Source: Trichopria drosophilae
Lineage: Eukaryota; Arthropoda; Insecta; Hymenoptera; Diapriidae
Length of the DNA: 64,000 nt
Reading direction: 5' to 3'
NCBI GenBank assembly: GCA_030407085.1
Contig: CM059582.1
Location: forward strand, 54,015,001 to 54,079,000
Below, piece after piece: positions 26,340 to 36,975 of the stretch. Position 1 is the first letter of the stretch, and each line of letters starts with the position of its first letter. A model generated the notes under the pieces. The model was not told where the DNA came from, did no database searches, and saw only the letters and a program-made list of their open reading frames with translations. A program made the position numbers and the translations under genes.

Positions 26340-28640
26340 CTTAAAATTCAGATGTTTATTGAATCTTTAGGTCGCAGTGAACAAAATGAATGCAATTATG
26401 AGGTATTGGCGATTGATTTAGATTTACTACTACGTCATAATCTCTCTGATTCTGTATGTCGAAGATGGATCAACCGATGCTACACGCGATTTTCTGAACT
26501 CCAGGCTCACTTTTATAGTAGTATCGGGTCAATGCCTACAACAACGAAGTCGTCTAAGCGACTTCATGCACCTCGTATCGTGTATATATATACGCAGTAT
26601 CGTGAATTATTTAAGCTCATCAAATCATCTCTCCGGGTGGCTAAAAATGCTTACATCTGCGAAGCATTTGAGCGAGTAACCGACCAAAACAGAATTTGGG
26701 CCTTGCTGAAGAAATATCGTCTAGCTAAGGATTCAGCTCAGTCTGCATTAAGTCACTTTTCTCCTGATGAATTGAACACCCATTACAGTAGAGTTGCCTC
26801 TGTGCATCTTCCATGTAGTTACGCGCAACTTTAGCGCATCCTAGGACGGCCTGTCGATATTAATTCGATTGTCTTTATTCGATCCCTATGTTGCGAGTGG
26901 ATGAAGTCCAAACAGCGATTACTGCATCGCTTACTAAGTCTAAGGGTCCTAGCCCGGACGGGTTGCAGTTGCGCCATATCCAGAAGATATTATCCGTCTT
27001 AGTCTCTCCGTTAACAACAATTTTTAATCTTGGTGTTTATCCGTCTATGTGGACATCGTCGTTTATTATCCCTCTCAATAAAAAAGCCAACCCGTCTACC
27101 CCGAGTGATACTCGCCCTAATGCTAACCCGCCTCATATTGCGAAAATGTTGGATACGTTGGTAACACGTAAAAACTATTTGCTCCACCCTCGTCAGTGTG
27201 GAATCAGGCGTTATCATAGCATACAGACAGCACTCCTTAATATCCTTGATGATGTGCGACGTGGGATCGAACATGGCTTTGTAATTATTTTAGTTTTATT
27301 TGATATTTCGGAATAGGATTCGATGATATTCCGATCAAATGGATGCACTCGTATCTTACTGATAGTTCCCAATTGGTTCAGGGCGTAGATGGAACTACTT
27401 CTCAAGAGCTCTCGACTACGACTGGGGTTCCACAAGGCTCCAGTCTAGGTCCGATTCTATTTATAATCGTGTTTAAATCGCTTTTTCAACGGCTGAATTA
27501 TTGTCGTGAAACGACTGTCGTTTTTGCTGATGATACGCAATTTTATCTGTCATCGCCCGTTAGTGGCATGCACGAAACGATTGATCGGCTTAACAGCGAT
27601 ATTGAAGCCTATTTCAATTGGACACTAGAAAGTGGCCTTACACTTAGTGCCCATAAAACCAAGGCAATCATATTTGGTTCTCTGCACAATTTGGCAACAT
27701 TGCGTACTATTGTTGTTCCATCTATTGTAGTTAATGGCTTTACTGTACCATATGTTAATGAGGTTCGTGATTTGGGGGTATATTTGTCATCCGATCTGAC
27801 TTGGAATCGTCAGTTAGTTGGAATGTCCATTTCTTTCTCCACCGTCTTCGTTTTAGAGGCTCAACACTACCATCACGACTTAAACTAATGTTGGTTAATG
27901 CCTTACTACTACCGTACATCGACTTTGCTTGCATTCTATACAGAGATGCAACAGCATATCTACTCTTGAAAATACGTACACTATTGAATACTGCCTTAAG
28001 GTATATTTACCAATTGCGACGACACCAAAATATGGCACCCTTTTGAAGGAAAGCTAACTAGCTGTCACCTGAAGATCGACGAAATTACTTTTTGGGAACT
28101 CGCACGTTTCAAATATTAACGACCCATCAACCATGTTACCTGTTCTCAAATTTCGTCACTTTACCGGCGTCTTTACGTACTTCATCGCGTGTTGTCCATT
28201 CAGCCTACCAACTGCCAATTTGTCGTACTGACTCGTTCCAAAAATCGTTCTGGATAGTAGCTATAAATTACTGGTACTCCCTTCCTGTACGAGTCGGGTG
28301 GTTCATACGTTAATTTACTATGTATTGCGTTTACGCCCTTGTTGTGTCTACTGCATGCTAATTCTTGTTCATTTGTTACATTATTATTGCGAGTAATTTA
28401 GGGTATTTGTCAACTGCTACCGGAATATTAGTAGTTTAAGGTTTAGCCGCGTGGAGTGTGTGTGTGGAGTTTTCGCGCGTTTAGTTTGTGTTGCCATTGT
28501 CATGTTTATAGAGCGAAATTAGGTTTAGTTTAGTATATAAGTTTGATGTTTAATTCTGGAATCTATGTACTTTTATTAGATAATTTGCACACGGCCTGCC
28601 GGATCAGTGCATAATAAATGAAATCAATCAATCAATCAAT
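26340..28640 (+). pseudogene. 5'-truncated jockey/CR1-like non-LTR retrotransposon
   Basis: Several frames on the plus strand make up one reverse-transcriptase ORF broken by frameshifts. In order: the linker after the endonuclease (26352-26834), GPSPDGLQLRHI at about 26946, FIIPLNKKANP and LLHPRQCGIRRYHSIQTALL at 27179, VLFDISE (motif A, truncated by a frameshift), TTGVPQGSSLGPILF at about 27418, the catalytic VFADDTQFYLS near 27520, and LTLSAHKTKAIIFGS. The thumb region follows in further frames to 28313. The copy ends with about five ATCA repeats at 28620-28640 instead of poly(A). The endonuclease domain is absent. The clade call rests on these motifs only. Confidence 0.85.
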
Positions 28641-29074
28641 CTTTATTTAAATCATTTGCCACATTAGAAAATGACGTTTGAGTATTGCATTGGTCAACAG
28701 CTATGTTACTTCCTATAGGTCCTTTTAAACCCCAATTTACTCTCTTTCCTCCGGTAAGTTTAGACTGCAGCGGTGTTGCAAACGTAATAAATGTTTGTAA
28801 CAAAAACTTGTGTTTTTGAACGATGTGTTGGCGTATGCCAAATTTTATTCTTAAACTTTATCACAAAATACCCAGCAAGAACTAATTTGCATACGATTTC
28901 CACGTGCAGGAAATTCTGAATAATTATTTCATCCTGCAAAAAAAAATGCGCATTTCGAACAATGACTTCGTGTATGCCATTTCACAATCTTCTGCCTGCT
29001 GCTATGAAAATCACGAAAAGTAACATTGCATAATATTTCAGCGTGCACATGTGCGTATCGGCGTGAAACTGCCA

Positions 29075-29575
29075 CAATACTGACTGCCTGAGTTGCAGTA
29101 TTGACCGTCAGTACTGGGCTGGCACTGGCCAACACCGGCATTTAAAGCTGTTTAGTACTGACTGACGGAGTATACCAATCGTGAACATGTACTCACCGTC
29201 AGTACTGATTGAGTACTGACACAGTTCTGACTAGTAGTACCAAAAATAAAAATCATTGCTGGCTACTAGTACTGGATCAGAACTGATCCGCAACGTCGGC
29301 AGCAATCATTCGATGCCATATACAGTACCGGCTACTAGTACTGGATATGTACTGATCCGCTCCGGCGATCAATATTCATTTGATACCAAATACGGTACTG
29401 ACCATTAGTGCTAGGTCAGTACTGATCAACTCCGGCGGTCAGTAATAATTTTATATCATACACAGTACTGTGTTTTAGTACTGGGACAGTACTATGCCTG
29501 TATTATTGCCAGTACTGATAATCAGTACCGGGTGCCAGTACTGGACCAGTGCTTTACCGGGTTTTTACTCCGTCT
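29075..29575. repeat. CAGTACTG palindrome array, copy 2
   Basis: About 500 bases in which the palindrome CAGTACTG and variants (GTACTGATC, CTAGTACTGGATCAG) recur. Longer sub-repeats of about 110 bases are seen, each with the phrase GGCTACTAGTACTGGATCAG or a near copy. The right edge (ACTCCGTCTATTTCTACCT) is the reverse complement counterpart of the left edge of copy 1. Confidence 0.7.
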
Positions 29576-29880
29576 ATTTCTACCTGTGAATATGTTTTTC
29601 CGTAACACTGATGGTAAATAACATTGATTTTATATTTGGTCACTGATTCCGAGCGAAGTACATATGTTACATGTATGCAAATAAATATATTATTATATTA
29701 TCATTTAATCTATAAGGAGTAGAAATGGCATACGTGAATTAATCATTCAAAAATGTACTTTTTTTACAACGTTTAAATGATTTTTTAGATGGTTCTGCAA
29801 TTTGAAAACGTATGCCGATCATTATATTAAGCTTAAATATTATAAACTTTCTGATACATTTTCTTCCGAGTACGAATTAA

Positions 29881-30606
29881 CCACTTCAATGGTAATGGAT
29901 CATATATGTACAAAAAAAATTATTGACAAACGTGGTAATGGATCATATGTGTACATTTTGCAATAACTTTTACAATTCTTAATGAATTTGCATGAAACTT
30001 CGAATACTAAGATATTTTGGGTCGCTGAATCCGAATCTGTCGTCAAAATGGGAAAATTCAAAATGGCGGATCCAATATGGCGGCTGTAAATTTGCTAAAT
30101 TTATTAAAATGTGCGGCGCACATTTTTCTTTATACGGAAAACAGCTGAAAATTGTTACTCGGGGGTTTTCGGGGTCGCTGATTACGAATTTGAAGTTAGA
30201 TTTTGAAAATTCAAAATGGCGGATCCAAGATGGCCGACCGAAATGCGAAAAATTACCCAAACTTTATGAAACTGGGTTCTCGGGGGTTTTCGGGGCCGCT
30301 GATTATAAATCTGAAATCAGATTTTGAAAACTCAAAATGTCGGTTCCAAGATGGCCGACATAAATGTAAAAAAATTACTTGATTTTGATGAAAGTTGGTA
30401 CTCGGGAATTTTTTGGGTCGCTGATTACGAATTTGAAGTCAGATTTTGTAAATTGGTGGATTCAAGATGGCCGACATAAATGTGAAATATTACTTGATTT
30501 TTTAAATGATTAATTAAATGTTAAATGATATATTTTAGGAAAAAATGGAACCCGTGTTTCACCGTTTTTCGATATCTTAAGTACAGGGCTGTACCACTTT
30601 TAAAAA
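29881..30606 (+). mobile_element. TTAA-flanked MITE with tandem GGATCC/ATGGCGG monomers, copy 1
   Basis: It begins TTAA|CCACTTCAATGGTAATGG. It carries four tandem monomers of about 120-155 bases, each with a diagnostic core like AAAATGGCGGATCCAAGATG (at about 30060, 30216, 30334 and 30450). It ends in the conserved tail GATATCTTAAGTACAGGG. The terminal CCACTGAAGTGG-TTAA of the complete copy is missing here and is replaced by a short hairpin (GTACCACTTTTAAAAAAGTGGTAC split over 30591-30614). Frames open on both strands are by-products of the repeats. Confidence 0.7.
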
Positions 30607-30639
30607 AGTGGTACTTTTTTATTATTCTTTAATTTATTT

Positions 30640-31490
30640 AAATTTTTTAATTTATTGTTTAGTTTATTATATACTTTCTTTGTTTCGTTTAGTTCTTGAT
30701 TTTTTATTTTTAGTTTTGATCTTTCATAAAATGTACGTATTGAATTGTTCGTTTATTTTTGGGTTATCATGGATTCATATCGCAAATAAAAAAATTACAC
30801 ATCCTAATTCCTCATTACATATCATTCATCATTTCACATAAGCAATGTCCTATAATCATTTAGATCAAAATCACATGAAAACCTTATATTATATTGAAAG
30901 TGTAATACATTTTTGCAATTTTGTAATTGTATAAAATCTTGTTCATTCTGAATATGTATGCAAGTTGTCAAATCCCTGTTATACTTATGTTCTGAATAAG
31001 TATGTTATATACGCAATGCGATGGCTAGATCTTAACGCTACGTGACAAGAACATTTATGTTTTTCAACATTATAGTAACTAATTCTGAGCACACTACATC
31101 TGTTACAAGTATGCTAATGAAAGTAGTATCATATTATCATGTAATGTACTAGTAGTAAGTATGGCATACCGGAACTGGTATTTCAAAAACATAATCTTTC
31201 TTTACAATTTTGTTATTGTTGTATAAAGTGTGGTGCATGCTTAATACATATGCAAATTGTCAAATCATTGTTATTTAATCATACATTTCAAGAGAAAGTA
31301 AGTTGCATACATGAATAGATTGTTCAGAAATGGTTAACTTTTTTATAATTTCATTTTGAGTATGCCAATAACTTAAACATTTTCAAAATATATGCAATTA
31401 TTACGTCTGACAGTCAGCGAAAACGGCATACACGAATTAATCATTCCAAGTTATTAGAAAAAATTTTGCAGTTTAAAAAATCACCAGAAA
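30640..31490. repeat. Degenerate GGCATAC-containing repeats
   Basis: Units resembling GGCATACACGAATTAATCAT then TCAAAAATG, a T-rich stretch and ACAA recur at about 31160, 31305 and 31422. Similar units lie in the arms of the surrounding inverted repeat (28975, 31570, 31710) and at 29725. Unit length varies from roughly 100 to 150 bases. The first part of the interval is T-rich and featureless. Confidence 0.45.
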
Positions 31491-31968
31491 CACATGTGCA
31501 CGCTGCAATCGTATGCAAAGTTCTTTTTCGTGATTTTCATATCAACAAACAGAAGATTGCGAAACGGCATACACGAAGCCATTGTTCAAAATGCTTATTT
31601 TTTTCGCAGGATAAAAAAATTATTCAGAAATTCTTGCACGTGAAAATCGTATGCAAATTAGTTCTTGCTGGGTACTTTCTGATAAAGTTTAAGAATAAAA
31701 TTTGGCATACGCTAACTAATCGTTCAAAAACACAAGTTTTTGTTACAAACAGTTATTACGTTTGCAACACCGCTGCAGTCGAATGTGGATTAATTATTCG
31801 CTTAGAGTTCATGAAATACCCATACAACTTCCCCATTTAATTTGCATACGCGAAGAAATCAGTCACATTTTTTGGTCACTAGCTCCTGGTCTAGTACTGC
31901 TACAGTAGAATCTCGATATAAGAACCACCGTTATAAGAACCTATCGATATAAGAGCCTTTTTCTCCTA

Positions 31969-34220
31969 CACGGAGAAAAAATTTTCTGAAAAATTACCGT
32001 GCTAGTCACCTGAAAACGGGTGCAACTTGATTTTTCGGAAATATTTATAGCAACAGACAAAAAATATTGCTTTTCTGGACAGGAATATTTGCAATTACGG
32101 CTAGACATTTTTATGTACGACCCAGTCAGCACTGGACGTCCAGTGGACGTACATATTTCGTCCATGTTACGTCCATACGTCCAGGACAAAAAATGGACGT
32201 AAATGGATGTCCAACGTACGTACATCTCCGGACGTTATATGTACGTCCATCTTTGAACATCCAACGGACGTCCATATTACGTCCAAATTAGGTCCATAAA
32301 TGTATGGACGTATATCGTATATCCTATGTACGTACATACTTGGACGTCCAATGTACATACTTATGTGGACGTCTAAGGTACGTTCATTTTTCGACCATTC
32401 GGACCTGCATTTTTATGGACGAATAATGGACGTCCAGTGTACATACATACTTGGAGGTCCAGTGTACTTACTTATGTGGACGTCCACCGTACTTCCATTT
32501 ATCGACAATTCGGACCTTCATTTTTATGGACGAATAATGGACGTCCAGTGTACATACATACTTGGAGGTCCAGTGTACGTACATAAGTGGACGTCCGCGG
32601 CACCTCCATTTTTCCAAGAAGATGCGGCGCTGCGCGCACAAGATGGCAGCCACGACGACGCGACGCGCTGGTGTGAAGAACTCCTTTGTCTTTTATGGCT
32701 CCTTTACACGCAGTACTCCTTATATTTTTACGTGAATTAATGAAATTCGATAATTTCGGTCGCATTTGTTGGCGTGGATCGTTGGAGGCCCGTATAAGTG
32801 CAGAAGTGGACATACGTTGGATATATTATATTACGTATATTTTGTTCGCTTAAAGTCCATTTTCGGACCATTGAACGGCCATATTTCGTGTGTAATGTTA
32901 CAATATTGAACGTAAAATAATTTGGACGTTATTAGTCCACAGAATACTGAACGTATATTGGACGACCAATGGACTTGATATGTTACGTATTTCGTCCCTT
33001 ATGGTCCATCGAACGTCCACTCTTGGGCCAGTGTACGTACATTTTGGACGTCCACCGCACGTTCAAATGTGTGTAGTCTGGTCGTTCCATGGAATAATAA
33101 TGGACGTTCAGTGGACCTCCTATGGACGTCCACTGGACCATATTTCATCCACGGTACGTCCATGTTTAGTCCACATTCCGTACACAGCCGTCTTTTGGAC
33201 ATCCATATACCACTTATTTCGTCCATTTATTGGCCACACTTCGTCCATAGTACGTCCAAATTTCACCCAGAGTACGTACACGCCTGGACGTCCATTGGAT
33301 GTACACTTCTCTCTCCTCTGGACGTACCATGGACGTACAATGGACGTCCCAAATGTGCAATATGGACGTCCAGTGGAAGTTCCTTCTGGACATAGCGTAC
33401 GTACATTGGACGTACATGTGCTGATTGGGGAGCTAGTCGAAATGTTCAGTGTAGCACAGTAAAATTTACAGGACATCGAGTTTTTAAGTTAGTGCAAGTC
33501 AAATAATCCCCAATATTTTAAGAATTTATAATATGTTGCTTCATTATTTTTACTATGTCAATTCTCGAAGTGGAGGCGAAAGTTTCCGAACATATCCGAA
33601 TGCTACCCAGTCTAACGTTTTTGTTCTCGTTGCAGTAATTTCTTTTGAACAAATTTGGCCAATTTATACAGGGTGATAGGAATATGTGAATCGGTTATTA
33701 ATAGTCCTTTTCCTATTGCTGTATATTTTAATAAAATATAAATATTACTTTTACTAAGTTGAAAGTAAAATAGAAATATTTTTTTCGTGCATACAAATAA
33801 TATACAACATTGATATATCTTGTCAGCTAAAAGTAAATGTCGAAAACGGTTTTACGATTTTAAGAACTATTGATATTACTTGTAGGCTTGCAATTTGTTT
33901 CATCTATACCCAATAAACGAGACGTGTGCAAAATTTTCACGTATTTTCTGTTTGCATTCGATTTGTTTCCATTTTGGAATGAACTGTGAGCCAAAAATGT
34001 TACAATTTATCTACTATATTGTGGCACAGGAATTTTTGCTGTATTGTGGCACAAGAATTTTTACTGTGCTCTTGATCCGAAATTTTACATGTTACTTTGG
34101 AAAAATTCAGCATAGCAATGTAAATTTTACTTTGCCAACAACATGCACTGCGTTTATGGGATAGCACGGTAATTTTTCAGGACATTTCCGTACAAAAATT
34201 CTGGGAATTTTTTCTCCCTG
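31969..34220. mobile_element. TA-flanked MITE with CACGGAGAAAAAATT ends, nested
   Basis: The left end is TA|CACGGAGAAAAAATT with ACCGTGCT ending at about 32006. The right end, reverse-complemented, is TA|CAGGGAGAAAAAATTCCC with a matching ACCGTGCT. TA duplications are at 31967-31968 and 34221-34222. The element sits inside the pogo-like MITE and itself hosts the GGACGTCC array element. Its own right part (33430-34150) is AT-rich and contains degenerate copies of the phrase GCACAGTAAAATTTACAGG. Confidence 0.7.
32121..33429. repeat. TGGACGTCCA palindrome array with 12-bp inverted ends
   Basis: Roughly 1.3 kb in which the 10-bp palindrome TGGACGTCCA and close variants (GTACGTAC, GGACGTAC, GGTCCA) recur every 10-30 bases on both strands. 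The ends are CCCAGTCAGCAC at 32121 and its inverse GTGCTGATTGGG at 33418-33429. A 110-base tandem duplication (32408 and 32518) is visible in the left half. The centre (about 32605-32830) is free of the motif, is GC-rich and contains AAGATGGCAGCC. Frames open on both strands spell WTSxGRPxDVH-like peptides and are by-products. Confidence 0.75.
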
Positions 34221-34515
34221 TATCGTTATAGTGACTATGAAAGTTCGAGTTTACCCCCTCCACACACCTTTCGCCGTACATGAGATGCATGAAACGTACG
34301 AAACGGAACGATCAGGCCAAAGCGCATAGGCAAGATAAGGGGAAGCTACATTTCCCCTCCTAAGGTTCTATTATCGATGGTCGGCGGGGAAGCTCTGAAC
34401 GGCAATAGTTCTTATATCGAGATTCTACTCTATTAGTTTATTACACGCATGCGTGAGAGGGAGAGAGAGAGAGCGGGAGAGCGTATGGGCAACATCCACG
34501 AAGTTCGTCTTTCGG

Positions 34516-34531
34516 CCACCAGATGGCGCTG
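34516..34531 (+). promoter_or_regulatory. CTCF-like site
   Basis: CCACCAGATGGCGCTG matches the conserved CTCF core (CCA..AGRKGGCGC) and the insect form AGATGGCGC. It lies between the pogo-like MITE and the 155-bp satellite. Binding is inference from the motif alone. Confidence 0.35.
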
Positions 34532-34639
34532 TTTGTTACCCGGCTGATCCGACGAGATCGTGCACGACAGTCCGATTTTGGCCAACAGCTACGCAAGTTG
34601 CGTATATGAATGTGGGATAGGTTCATTCCTAACTGGTCT

Positions 34640-36975
34640 ATATGTGGAAAGCTCGACTGTAGCCAGAACTGGAATTTCATCCCATAATAAGGCAATATAA
34701 GCTCCGAGGGCGAAACGCGGTCACGGAAACTCTCGTACGCTTTTACAGGTTTTAGGGAATACATAGAGAGAACTGAACCAGGAACAACAGAGATATCGCA
34801 CTGGAGCGAAGCAAATCAACAGAAAAGGAGTTCCATTACCACAATAAGGCAATATACGTTCCGAAAGTGATACAGGGTCTCAGAAATCCTTATGTGTTTT
34901 TACAGGTTTTAGTGAATAGATAGAGGGAACTAAGGCAGGAACAACGGAGAAATCACACTGGAGCAAAGTAAAAATTGCCAGAACAGGAATTTGTATCCCA
35001 CTGTATATTAGGGAAGAATAACATTGATGATGATACGAGGTCTGAGAACCCATCGTGCGTTTTCACAGGTTTCACTGCATAGAAAAAGAGAACTGAGACA
35101 GGAACAACGGAGAAATCATACTCGGGCGAAGCAAAATTAACCAGAACAGGAATTTGTAACCTACCTACAATTACGCAAGAATAATTCGGCTTGGTGGAAA
35201 ACCATGCCATTACAGATTAGTGTTGTAAATCATACCATTCCGGCGGACCATTATATAACATACCGTTTAGACTCTGAAACTTTTTTATTCCGTTTTATAA
35301 AGTTACGAATTTTTAAAAAGATGTGTTTATATGGATGGTGTTATTTTTCTCTTAGCGACAAATGTACTAAAAATTTATTTATCTTGAACTAAAATAATTC
35401 AACCAGGACAAGCAGGGAGGTAGTGGGAGGACACAATCATGAAATATTTTTAATGTTGCCCAACTCTCACCGGGTTGAGGTAAACGCGAATTGCTGAGTC
35501 TGTTTTTTGTAATTTTTTTTTATTTCTTTTTGTAATTTTTTATCAAACCGCAAATTTGTAACCTCTGACTCAACAAAAAAAATAAGTACAGTACATAAGT
35601 AATGGTATGGTTTTCCCCCAAGCTGACGAACTTTGCAGGTCATACGGGTCTGAGAACCCGTCGTGAGCTTTTACACGACTTAGTGCAATGACAGAAACTA
35701 CAGAGTCAGGAAGAACGGAGAAATCACAATACGTGAAAAGAAAACCTAAAAAAATCATGATTTTTGTTAAATAAACTTTGGTAGTTTGTTTATTTTTTTA
35801 TTTGCATAAATTTTCCACGCACCATTCGAAAGAGCGAGGTTTGGGCAATAAAAAACGTGCATTCCAAAAATTTTTTCATTGCGTTTTAATATAAAAAATT
35901 ACTGAAAAACTTCATGTCAAATTTATGATGTACATTTGGTCCTTAATGGGTTAAAACGGAAGAAAACAAGTTTCAGAGTCGAAATGATAGGTTCTCTAAT
36001 GGCCCGCTGGAATGGTTTGATTCAAACAGCTTACCAGAATAGGTATGTTTTATACTCATTCCACGAAATGGTGTTTTACAACACAAATCTGTAATGGTAT
36101 GGTTTTCCCCCCAAGCCGACGAACTTTGAAGGCCATACAATGGGTCTGAGAACCCATCGTGAGCTTTTACACGACTTGCAAAAGCAGACACAACGGAGTC
36201 AGAAAGAACGGAGAAATCACAATACGTAAAAAGGAAATACCCACAACAGGAATTTACATCCCACAGTTACGCAAGAATAACTGAGGGCGATATAATATGT
36301 ATCCCGTAATGAGATAGAAGAAGTTTGATTGTGATACGGGTTACCAGAAACTCGAACGCGCTTTTACAGTTTTAGTGAATAGATATAGAGAACTAAGACA
36401 GGAACAACGGGGAAATCATGGAGCGAAGTAAAAATTGCCAGAACAGGATTTAGGGCAGATTAACTTTGAGGATGATACAAGGGCTGAGAACCCGTCGTGC
36501 TATTTTACAGGCGTTAGTGCATAGGGTAAAGGGAACTAAGTCAGGAACAACGGAGAAATCACACTGGAGCGAAGTAAAAATAACCAGAACATAAATTTGT
36601 ATCCGACTATTAGGAAAGAATAACTTTTAGGATGATACGAGGTCCGAGAAACCATCGTGCGTTTTTACAGGCGTTAGTGCATAGGTAAAGAGAACTAAGG
36701 CAGGAACAACGGAGAAATCGCACAGAAGCAAAGCAAAAGTTGACAGAATAGGAATTTGTATCCTACTATAAGGGAAGAATAACTGAGGATGATACGAGGT
36801 CTGAGAACCTCGTGCGTTTTTACAGGATTTAGTGTATAGGTAAAGAGAACTAAGACAGGAACAACGGAGAAATCACAACAGGAATTTGTATCCCGTAATG
36901 AGTCGAGAATAACTGTGAGTTTGATACTGTGTCTTAGAAGCCCTCGTTCTTTTTGGCAGGTGTTAGCAATAAAAG
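34640..36975. repeat. Satellite-like tandem repeat, unit about 155 bp
   Basis: Units share the phrases GGAACAACGGAGAAATC, GAACCCATCGTGCGTTTTTA and ACAGGAATTTGTATCCCAC. The first phrase starts at 34781, 34938, 35101, 36401, 36544, 36703 and 36858, spaced 143-163 bases; degenerate copies lie at 35709 and 36203. The array is split by a foldback element at 35196-36108. No coding sense is evident. Confidence 0.75.
35196..36108. mobile_element. Foldback element inside the satellite
   Basis: The left end GGAAAACCATGCCATTACAG with GATTAGTGTTGTAAA is the inverse of the right end (TTTACAACACAAATCTGTAATGGTATGGTTTTCC). Homology continues inward (TCATACCATTCCGGCGGACC against GGCCCGCTGGAATGGTTTGA). The centre contains another satellite-like segment. 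Outer bases also occur in a satellite unit at about 35600, so the exact boundary and order of events are uncertain. Confidence 0.55.

Larger units (their letters stand above)
28763..31780. repeat. 3-kb inverted repeat (arms 28763-29053 and 31491-31780)
   Basis: The left arm starts GACTGCAGCGGTGTTGCAAA and the right arm ends with its reverse complement (TTTGCAACACCGCTGCAGTC). Inner ends match at GCGTGCACATGTG (29041) and CACATGTGCACGC (31491). Arms of about 290 bp with scattered differences flank a 2.4-kb interior holding a CAGTACTG array, one TTAA-type MITE and degenerate GGCATAC repeats. Homology stops abruptly at both outer edges, so this could be a foldback transposon or an inverted duplication. 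Confidence 0.75.
31903..34430. mobile_element. Pogo/Tigger-like MITE, interrupted by a nest of elements
   Basis: The left end is TA|CAGTAGAATCTCGATATAAG and the right end is CTTATATCGAGATTCTACTC|TA, so inverted ends of over 20 bases lie next to TA target sites at 31901-31902 and 34431-34432. The subterminal copies of CGATATAAGAACC are typical of pogo/Tigger-derived elements. Only about 280 bases belong to this layer; the rest is a second element at 31969-34220. No transposase remains. Confidence 0.75.

Noticed and set aside
29979..30327. Frames of 93 and 111 codons on both strands, repeated at 40578-40926 and 51121-51469
   Set aside because: They lie in MITE tandem monomers whose length keeps both strands open. 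Recurrence follows the element, not a protein family.
32300..33476. Several overlapping frames on both strands with WTSxGRP-like repeats
   Set aside because: They come from the TGGACGTCCA palindrome array; reading a palindrome on either strand gives the same pseudo-peptides.
34440..36975. A CRISPR array because of regular repeats
   Set aside because: The repeats are long (about 155 bp), diverged and contiguous, without uniform short repeats and unique spacers, in a eukaryotic genome.
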